Position numbers and translations under genes: made by a program. Below the pieces are notes generated by a model. It was not told the DNA's origin. It searched no databases and was given only the letters and a program-made list of their open reading frames with translations. Shown piece after piece: positions 56,302 through 64,000 of a stretch of 64,000 bases of DNA. Source of the stretch: Microstegium vimineum (taxonomy: Eukaryota; Streptophyta; Magnoliopsida; Poales; Poaceae). The stretch spans positions 27,950,553 to 28,014,552 of the forward strand of contig CM039129.1 of assembly GCA_022036555.1 (NCBI GenBank), read 5' to 3'. How positions within the stretch are numbered: position 1 is the first letter of the stretch; every line of letters begins with the position of its first letter.

Positions 56302-57624
56302 TATAAAAGTTCTTTAACAATAACATAAATTTAATTATATTTACATATTTTTTGCCGACTGATCAAATTTAAAATTAAAAAATTCAAACGTCTTATAGTT
56401 TTAGACGGCGGGGTACTAATTGTGCTAATAAAAAAATGAATCAAGAGCACCTTCATGTCTAAATAATGCACGTGTCACAAATTTAACTCGATTCGTATAA
56501 AATCTAGTTGATGCATCACCAAATACATTTATTAAAAAAATCTAGTTTTTAAAGAAAATTTCAATGATACTAGTTATGTATTATAAATATTAATATTTTT
56601 TAATATATATTTAATCAAATTATTTTTCAGAAAGTGAGAACATCGTACGAGTATTCTTTAACAGATTTTTGCGAGAATAAGGAGAATCCGGGGTTGGACG
56701 AGAGACGTTTCATTCGGAAACCACCAGGAACGTTTTGTTGTTTTTATTTTATGCCTAGCAAGGACAAACGTTTGTTAGATTATTAGGCATGCTGTGATTC
56801 TTTGGCCCCTTTCTGTATTAGCAAGGTCGGCCACAAATGTTCTGGATTTTTAATAATATGTTTTATTTATATGATTGTTTTAAAACAAAGTTTTTAGTTA
56901 AAATCTAACTTACCGGCCAAAATGATTTCACGAAGTGATTCTAATTCAGCACTGAAAACCTTTATTAAGGTCATCTAAATTTGGGACGTTTGAATCTGGA
57001 TCTCTACCAAACAAACTCTTAAAAGTCTCTATGTATATTAATCTTTGTCTTGAAAAAGAGTACAACTATGATATACATTCTAGTTAAAATGTTTCATGTT
57101 TAACCAGGTTTCTAGCAAATAGTATTCATTTGTGGCTCCAAATTAATTTACTATAAAAATATATTTCATAATTAATCTAATTATGTTTCTTTGATATAAA
57201 AAATATTTATACCTTTTAATCTATAATTAATCAAACTTGGTATACTAAATCGTGATATTGCTCTAAAAATTATATTCTTTTAGGAACGAAGGGAGTACTT
57301 ATTTATCAAAGACTTTATTAATAAAAAAGCTATCCAACAACATTTTTAGTTACATCTTCAAATATTGAGCCTTATCTGGTTGAATCAACAATGTTTTTTT
57401 CAAGAGTGTGTACATAATATAGAGAAGTTGTTGGAGGATGGAAATACGTAGAGAACAATTTTAATCCTAATGGCCATCCAAATGATGATTTATTGAGTGT
57501 GCACGCTCCCATCCCACACTTAAGTGCGTCTTCGTTGGACGGGTCGGATCAGGTTTGGATCGGGCCACAACTTCTTCTTTTGTTTGCTTGGCCCAGGCTC
57601 GACCCAACCCGACTATCCCGGCTG
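56302..57624. other. Intergenic AT-rich DNA, MITE relics
   Basis: Stowaway-like fragments (GTCTTATAGTTTTAGACGG near 56390; TTTAGGAACGAAGGGAGTA near 57285) occur without clean partners. No gene is supported. Confidence 0.4.
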
Positions 57625-57629
57625 CAAAT

Positions 57630-57879
57630 TGTTATAAAACTCGTTGTGGGCGGTTCGGATCTTTCTCTCTCCATCTCTCATGATAGATGAAAATAGTAGA
57701 ACAAGTAGACACAAGATAGGGAGACTATTCTTTATTCCTCTTGATATTGGTTGATTACAACATAGATCTCTCATGTATATATAGTCCTGTCAGTGCCTAT
57801 GATTTGGTAAGAGCCCACATACAAACGGACTAGGATTAGGATTCTTCCTTTTCCTTTCGAGTCCATGTGTTTTACAACA
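57630..57879 (-). repeat. 3' LTR of the 57.6-63.6 kb element
   Basis: 250 bp. The minus-strand TATATATA at 57776-57783 is a probable TATA box. It aligns with 63337-63612 and with the inverted copy at 61222-61490. Confidence 0.88.
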
Positions 57880-59060
57880 CTCCCCCCTGGGCGATTACCA
57901 CGATATGCACATTCCTCGTTAAAAACTCCATCCGAAACCCTAGTGGGAAAAACGGTTCTTGGAGAAAAGAGTATATCACATTCGTTAATTGTATTGCACA
58001 TGTTATCTCATTAAAAACCTTACGTGAGAAACCTTCAAATAAAAACTCACATAGGGAAAAAGAGTACAACATTTAACCTTCTTGGATATGTATTCTTCAG
58101 GATCTTTTATTCTTCATGAATAAATATTTATTTTCATGATCTATGCATAAACTTCAATGTTTTAGAAAATATGATCTACTTGATCTTTGTAATTCTAGTG
58201 GTTTTAATTATCTTCAAGGTAGATTCAATCAATTTGCTCCCCCTCATAAAGCCATCCTTTGAAATTCATTGTTCAAGTCACACTTTTTATAAATGTGTGC
58301 TTAATTGATGGTATGCAGTACCATATAATATTATATCTTTTAAAAACTGGCTCAAAATTCTTCTATGAATTATAATAAGAGTATAAACAAGAGCAATATG
58401 CTTTATGCATAATGACCACTTATTAGTTGTGCAAAACAAATAAATTTTATACTTCAGGTAAATCCTTTCAGAGGAATATGGGGTAAATAAGTTACAATAT
58501 TTGATATCTTCTAGATAATGTATCAAATTTATACTAGAGTTTGAATATTTAAAATCCTTTCTTAGTGGATTTGCAAATTATATGTTCTACAAATCTTCGA
58601 GATTTTGATTGTATATCGAGTCTTGTATTTGACATTGAGGGGATAATTAAATTGCCAAAGTCACCATTATTCTTATACCTTCTATGGTATATTTAGAGGA
58701 TATTAATAATTCATTGCTAGCTTTTCATATATACACTTTATGAGTGTTTGTATAACATCTTCATGATATTTATCGTTCCTCATTTGGTTTCTCTCAGGTC
58801 TATATTCATTTCAAGGATTAATGGTGTTTATTCCAGAATCGACTGGTAAATCTTTCATGGATTAATTTCTTTAAGGATATTTTGATATTCAGTGAATAAC
58901 ATGTCACTTTTATGATATATATTCTCTACTACATGAGATATTATTATATCACATACAATGAGATAGTGATATTCAATACTAAGTCATTCGATGACTATTC
59001 CTTCTAGGACATGCTCTTCTTGAGACTTCAATATTCATTCAGGAATATGTTATACCTTAG

Positions 59061-59323
59061 ACTTTGTAATACTTAGTATGAGATTTTTATATGTTGCCAT
59101 TTATATTCTTCAGGAATTATATGGATCTTCATAATCCACTTATTAACTGCATATTCAAATTCATTCATTTCATTTGCCAGAGATATAACAGGACTTCGTA
59201 ATACTTAGTATGAGATTTTTATATGTTGCGATTTATATTCTTCAGGAATTATATGGATCTTCATAATCCACTTATTAACTGCATATTCAAATTCATTCAT
59301 ATCATTTGACAGAGATATAACAG
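59061..59323. repeat. 132-bp tandem duplication
   Basis: The unit starting ACTTTGTAATACTTAGTATG at 59061 recurs at 59193 with only a handful of substitutions, through CAGAGATATAACA. It lies in the centre of the inverted-repeat element. Confidence 0.93.
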
Positions 59324-60424
59324 AACATTGTTTCTTTCTTAGTTGGAGATTCAACCTCAATTGCTTTCTTCATTGACCCGATATAATCGCTACAAGCGAC
59401 TTTGCCATGGACTTTGTTTTCCGGATGTGGATTCTCATACGAGAATGCAATTATAGAGGTAACGTTGTCGACAACTATTATTTTCTCATAATATTCTCAT
59501 AATGTGAGATTATTCTATCTCTTTGTTATTTCCCAAAACAAGAGATGATTTGTTGTTCTGCATATCCAACACTAATGATGCGCACGCTTAGTATGTTGGA
59601 TTTCATCTTCGTGATGATCCTCTTCAAGAGGTTCTTAACCTTCTTCACGAGGTGTTCTCTTCATGAGAATGGAGGAGTTTATTCTTATTTTATTTAACAA
59701 TTATACACTAAACTAGAACCCACAGGCGTCCCCATAGATTTTAGCTTTATAGTATAGTATACAACATTTAGTTTACTACTAGTAAACACAACTTCAGGTT
59801 TATAACTTCAAGTTACTCCTTTCATTTTTCAAAATATCTGGCATATGCTCCGCTTCATGCTTCACAAGAGCATTAATCAAACTATTGTTTGATTTAGTGT
59901 GTGATATTATTCCTGCTTCAAGCATTGAAGAATATTTTCTTTAGATCATTTTTCTTCTGTGGAAATAATATTTGGCATTAAAAATAGGCTTTCTCTCCCC
60001 CTAATGCCAATATTAGATATTTAATAGCATATATCCCCTATCATGGGCTTAAAATAATCCAAATTCACATATCTCCAACTACAGGTGGAGGCTCATTCAT
60101 GTATGCTATGATAATTTTTTCTGGGAAATATTCACACACATATTTAAACATGGGGGTTATTAAATAAATGCAATTGTTTATATCCTAAAAATAATCCAAA
60201 TACTCATACATAAAAATGGATAATATACTTCAAATGTATAAAATACGCAACATTCAAATATACATGGAATTTCTTCTAGAATTTTCTAATTGCCATTAAT
60301 GTATTTTCTTCATAAATCTCAAATCAGCATAAGTATGTTATCTACCATTTTAATTCCACAATTATTCATCCTATCAAATGGATTAGTGTCCATTGAGCTA
60401 ATTTCATATTAACTCTCCCCCTGA

Positions 60425-61490
60425 TCTCGACTTTGACAATTGAATTATCCCCTAAATACCAAATGAAAGACTGGATTTACTCTTGAGTGATACAATCAAA
60501 ATCTCGAAGATATGTAGAACATATAATTTGCAAATCCACTAAGAAAGAATTTTAAATATTCAAACTCTAGTATAAGTTTGATACATTATCTAGAAGATAT
60601 TAAATATTCTAACTTATTTACCACATATTCCTCTGAAAGGATTTACCTGAAGTATAAAATTTATTTGTTTTGCACAACTAATAAGTGGTCATTATGCACG
60701 AAGCATATTGCTCTTATTTATACTCTTATTATAATTCATAGAAGAATTTTGAGCCAATTTTTGAAAGATATAATATTATGGTACCGCATACCATCAATTA
60801 AGCACACATTTATAAAAAGTGTGACTGGAATAATGAAGTTCAAAGGATGGCTTTATGATGGGGAGCAAATTGATTGAATCTACCTTGAATATAATTAAAA
60901 CCACTATAATTACAAAGATCAAGTAGATCATATTTGCTAAAACATTGAAGTTTATGCATAGATCATGAAGATAAATATTTATTCATGAAGAATAAAAGAT
61001 CCTGAAGAATACATATCCAAGAAGGTTAAATGTTGTACTTTTTTCCCTATGTGAGTTTTTACTTGAAGGTTTCTCACGCAAGATTTTTAATGAGACAACA
61101 TGTGCAATACAATTAACGAATGTGATGTACTCTTTTCTTCAAGAACCGTTTTTCCCACTGGATTTTTGGATGAAGTTTTTAACGAGGCATGTGCATATCA
61201 TGGTAATCGCCCAAGGGGGAGTGTTGTAAAACACATGGACTCTATGCTAGAAGGAAAGGAAAAAGAAGAATCCTAATCCTAGTCCGTTTGTATGTGGGCT
61301 CTTACCAAATTCATAGGCACTGGCAGGACATATATATGTATGGTAGCTTTATGTTGTAAACACCGATATTAAGAGGAATAAAGAATAGTCTCCTTATCTT
61401 GTGTCTTCTTGTTCTACTTTTCATCCACTATGTTGATCATGAGAGACGGAGAGGGAAAGATCCGAACCGTCGACAACAATTTTATTTATC
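60425..61490 (+). repeat. Inverted 1-kb arm containing a third LTR
   Basis: This matches the complement of 57630-58668 over its whole length with moderate substitutions and small indels. It covers the 3' internal region, the TTTTTCCCACTGGATTTTTGG-like repeats, the purine tract (61210-61221) and the LTR from 61222. Confidence 0.88.
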
Positions 61491-63336
61491 ATCTTGTCTT
61501 CTAAGCATACAAGCTTGAAAATTTGACTTTCATTGGAATATGATATTCTATAATCATAATTTGAGAATTTTCTCATGCAGTGAGTCATACAATATATTTG
61601 TTATTTCTCTCGGTCATATACTCATTCTAGAAAATAATCAGGAAATATATATATCATGAATTCACTACACTTCAACGGTAGTAAAATATCCTACATGGAT
61701 TTAATAATGACTGTAACAAATATTTCTACCATTCAGAGTAATTCCAGGATATTTCTTCTTTCTTTCAAGCATGCATATATTAACATAAATTAAATCATGT
61801 GCATATAAGTTTACTACATGTAAACAAGTGGTAAGGTGCAAAAAAGGTAGTAGATGGTTATAAAAAAAATTCTTAGAAGCATCCTAGTATTTTCAGGATT
61901 ATGGTATATGCAATTTTCAGAATTAATACCAAGCAAATATGAGCCTCTCAGAGAGGATAAGTCTAAGGTCCGTAGGATTTAGAGAGCTCATATCTTATAC
62001 CATGTTTCTAGTGTAATTATTTAAGATTTTATTCTTACAATTACCTAGTACATATAATTCATAATGTGTGATAAATAATTACATTAAAAAAATATCACAC
62101 GACATATATATTATATCAATAAGAAAATACTACAGGTCGTGCTGCGACCAGGTCGTGCGGCGACCTCTTACAAACAGCACTCAGCATGAACTTGATATTG
62201 TTGTACATTCATAAACTCTGCAACTTAAGGTGATATAGGCAGCGGCAATTGACTTTAGTGTTGGAGTATGTAGCCGGAAAACGTGTCTCGGCGTGCTGAC
62301 AGAGGACACGGACCATGAAGGTTGTATACCAGCGAGCAAGTCGTAGTGCTAAACTACTAATGCATGACTTCTAGCATGCCCTATATAATTTTAGGTTTGT
62401 CCGAAAATTCAGTCGGCGATATAGCTCATTCCAATTGTACTACCGGTCAATGCCGAAAACAACACCTTCTATATATGTATGTTCGTATCCTGCCGGGATA
62501 TGTTGCCACTGGCTTCATGCACGAGTACGGTGCTTCTACATTCATGTACTAGTTCTAGTTGTACACGTGGCTCCTGACTTCGTGCAGAAAAATTATTATG
62601 CATATTTAATACATGCATGATCATTGGTCAAGAAAACCAACTCACACTAACTTCATGTTATACGCATGATTGCTATGGCTAGTATATGTGCGTTCGTTTA
62701 TTAGTCGCTAACTTCCTGTCGGCGACAAAGTTTGTAGACTCGTGCAAGACGTCATAGGTGTGCCATGTATACATACTGTTTGCATATATTATATACAAAT
62801 TAAAAAGCAAAATAATCCAGCCTGATGCATGGCTGATTGGTACTGATCGAACATGCGGACTCAGGGTCGCATGGCAGCGATCGTGCAAGATCGGTTTCTC
62901 TGCAACGAGACATGCAGTGACAGGAGCATGTATCGATCCATGCGTATATTTTTGCTGTACTGGCCGTGCGTGTATGCTCGTACTTTCGTGTACTTCATGA
63001 CCAATTATTCAAGAGAATAAAATATGTACCGTACGATTTACGATTCAAAGACGTCGATTCAAAGGGATGCCAATTTGATCTACATCACATGTCGCGTAGG
63101 GCAGTGATTAGTAGATACATACCGCGTAGGGTGTTTGACAGTGTCGTAGAACCGTCTGCTTGACGATGACGATGCTCGTCGATGCAGTACAGATTCGTTG
63201 CGTAGAGGTAACAGCTAACAACGTCAGGGATGTCGACGTCGTCGAAGTAGTCGCGTCGAGGACGTCAGTGTTGACGTCGAAGATCGACGGCAACTTCAGC
63301 GGCGATGTCGACGTAGAGCTTGTCGTGTTGATAACG

Positions 63337-63612
63337 TGTTATAAAACTCGTTATCGGCGGTTCGGATCTTTCCCTCTCCGTCTCTCATGATCAACATAGT
63401 AGATGAAAATAGTAGAACAAGTAGCCACAAGATATGGAGACTATTCTTTATTCCTCTTGATATTGGTTGATTACAACATAGATCTCTCACGTATATATAG
63501 TTCTATCAGTGTCTATGATTTGGTAAGAGCCCATATACAAACGGATTAGAATTAAGATTATGATTCTTCGTTTTTCTTTCCTTCTAGGATAGAATCCATG
63601 TGTTTTACAACA
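63337..63612 (-). repeat. 5' LTR of the 57.6-63.6 kb element
   Basis: 276 bp, slightly longer than its partner owing to small indels. No purine tract borders its outer side; the CAAAT duplication follows directly. Confidence 0.88.
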
Positions 63613-63617
63613 CAAAT

Positions 63618-64000
63618 TAATTATCCCATCCATGTCTTGATCTAACGGGCCGCGGGCCAGCTAGCTTACCCGGTGGCATCGCATACAGTAGTTAGCAACT
63701 GTGCCGCCCCTGCGTTCCCTCCAGTCCACTGTCCACGTGCTGCGCCATCATGAGACGAGGGCGCCTTTGTTCCCTTGTACGTGGCCAGGCGATCTGGTCT
63801 GAGCAGAGCTGCCTAAGTGCTGCAACACAGCTTGTTTGTATCTTTGTAACAATTGAGCTCGGTCCAAGTGAACATGTATTTGCGACCCAGTTTGTTTGTG
63901 CCTTTGTACCAATTGAGCCCGGTCCAAATGAACATGTATTTGCGACCCATCAGGCAGCCGTGCTGAGAGACCAAACGCTACTAAAAATCGCATGTGTGTG
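63618..64000. other. Intergenic tail of the window
   Basis: GC-moderate DNA. The 60-bp tandem repeat is the only structure seen. Confidence 0.45.
63832..63950. repeat. 60-bp tandem duplication
   Basis: TTGTTTGTATCTTTGTAAC ... TGCGACCCA at 63832-63890 is repeated at 63892-63950 with about five substitutions. Because 60 is divisible by three, the minus strand shows a repeated 20-residue frame, but this is probably not coding. Confidence 0.9.

Larger units (their letters stand above)
57630..63612 (-). mobile_element. Non-coding copia-type LTR element with an internal inverted LTR
   Basis: Outer LTRs at 57630-57879 and 63337-63612 (TGTTGTAAAAC ... TATAACA on the minus strand) are flanked by exact CAAAT duplications at 57625-57629 and 63613-63617. 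The purine tract CCCAGGGGGGAG beside the left LTR shows it is the 3' LTR; after the right LTR the leader begins CGTTATCAACACGAC. Inside, 60425-61490 is an inverted copy of 57630-58668, including a third LTR (61222 to about 61490) with its own purine tract CCCAAGGGGGAG. The 1.75-kb centre (58669-60424) is AT-rich, decayed internal DNA, and 61491-63336 is leader-side DNA. No gag or pol frame is recognisable. Confidence 0.88.

Noticed and set aside
63748..63993. 81-residue minus-strand frame with a 20-residue repeat
   Set aside because: The repetition is explained by the 60-bp DNA duplication; there is no other sign of coding.

Overview
This is plant nuclear DNA from a grass, most likely a panicoid. 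The signs are spliced genes with GT-AG introns, dense nested LTR retrotransposons, CACTA, Mutator, hAT, Tourist and Stowaway DNA elements, a grass-type SINE, and two host genes whose closest relatives I recognise are plant proteins. There is no bacterial or organellar signature. Species cannot be fixed by reading alone.

Layout. 1-5 kb: a Pack-MULE-like insertion (18-837, 9-bp target duplication), a small non-autonomous CACTA element (1990-2845, CTT duplication) and low-complexity DNA. 5-14.7 kb: a decayed Ty1/copia element carrying a Tourist-like MITE in gag. Its 3' end is split by a solo LTR (10356-14459), which is itself split by a second solo LTR (11862-14081). 15-18.6 kb: a 5'-truncated non-LTR insertion, a Stowaway and a Tourist-like MITE. 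18.7-23.85 kb: a two-gene Mutator-like element with 171-bp terminal inverted repeats, a disrupted MURA transposase on the minus strand and, convergent to it, a small gene combining a GRF-type zinc finger with a C-terminal membrane segment.

25.9-33.4 kb: host gene 1, a minus-strand cyclin-T gene. I could place six coding exons whose lengths sum to an open frame of 538 residues. Its 3.2-kb intron 5 holds a MITE, a hAT element with an overlapping hairpin structure, and a SINE. 35.9-51.1 kb: a Ty1/copia element with recognisable LTRs and PBS. Its 5' LTR is interrupted by a gag-only Ty3/gypsy element (36315-42227, CATTC duplication) and its integrase by an internally deleted copia element (44957-48165). 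51.8-55.2 kb: host gene 2, a minus-strand amino-acid permease of the lysine/histidine-transporter-like group, five exons, 503 residues. 57.6-63.6 kb: a copia-type element (CAAAT duplication) with a third, inverted LTR and a 1-kb inverted repeat inside it.

The two host genes are unrelated in function: transcription elongation versus amino-acid transport. Everything between them is transposable-element sediment whose nesting gives a relative chronology. Boundaries of elements with matching target duplications are firm. Protein-coding parts of the elements are broken, as noted per entry. No rRNA, canonical tRNA or CRISPR array was seen.
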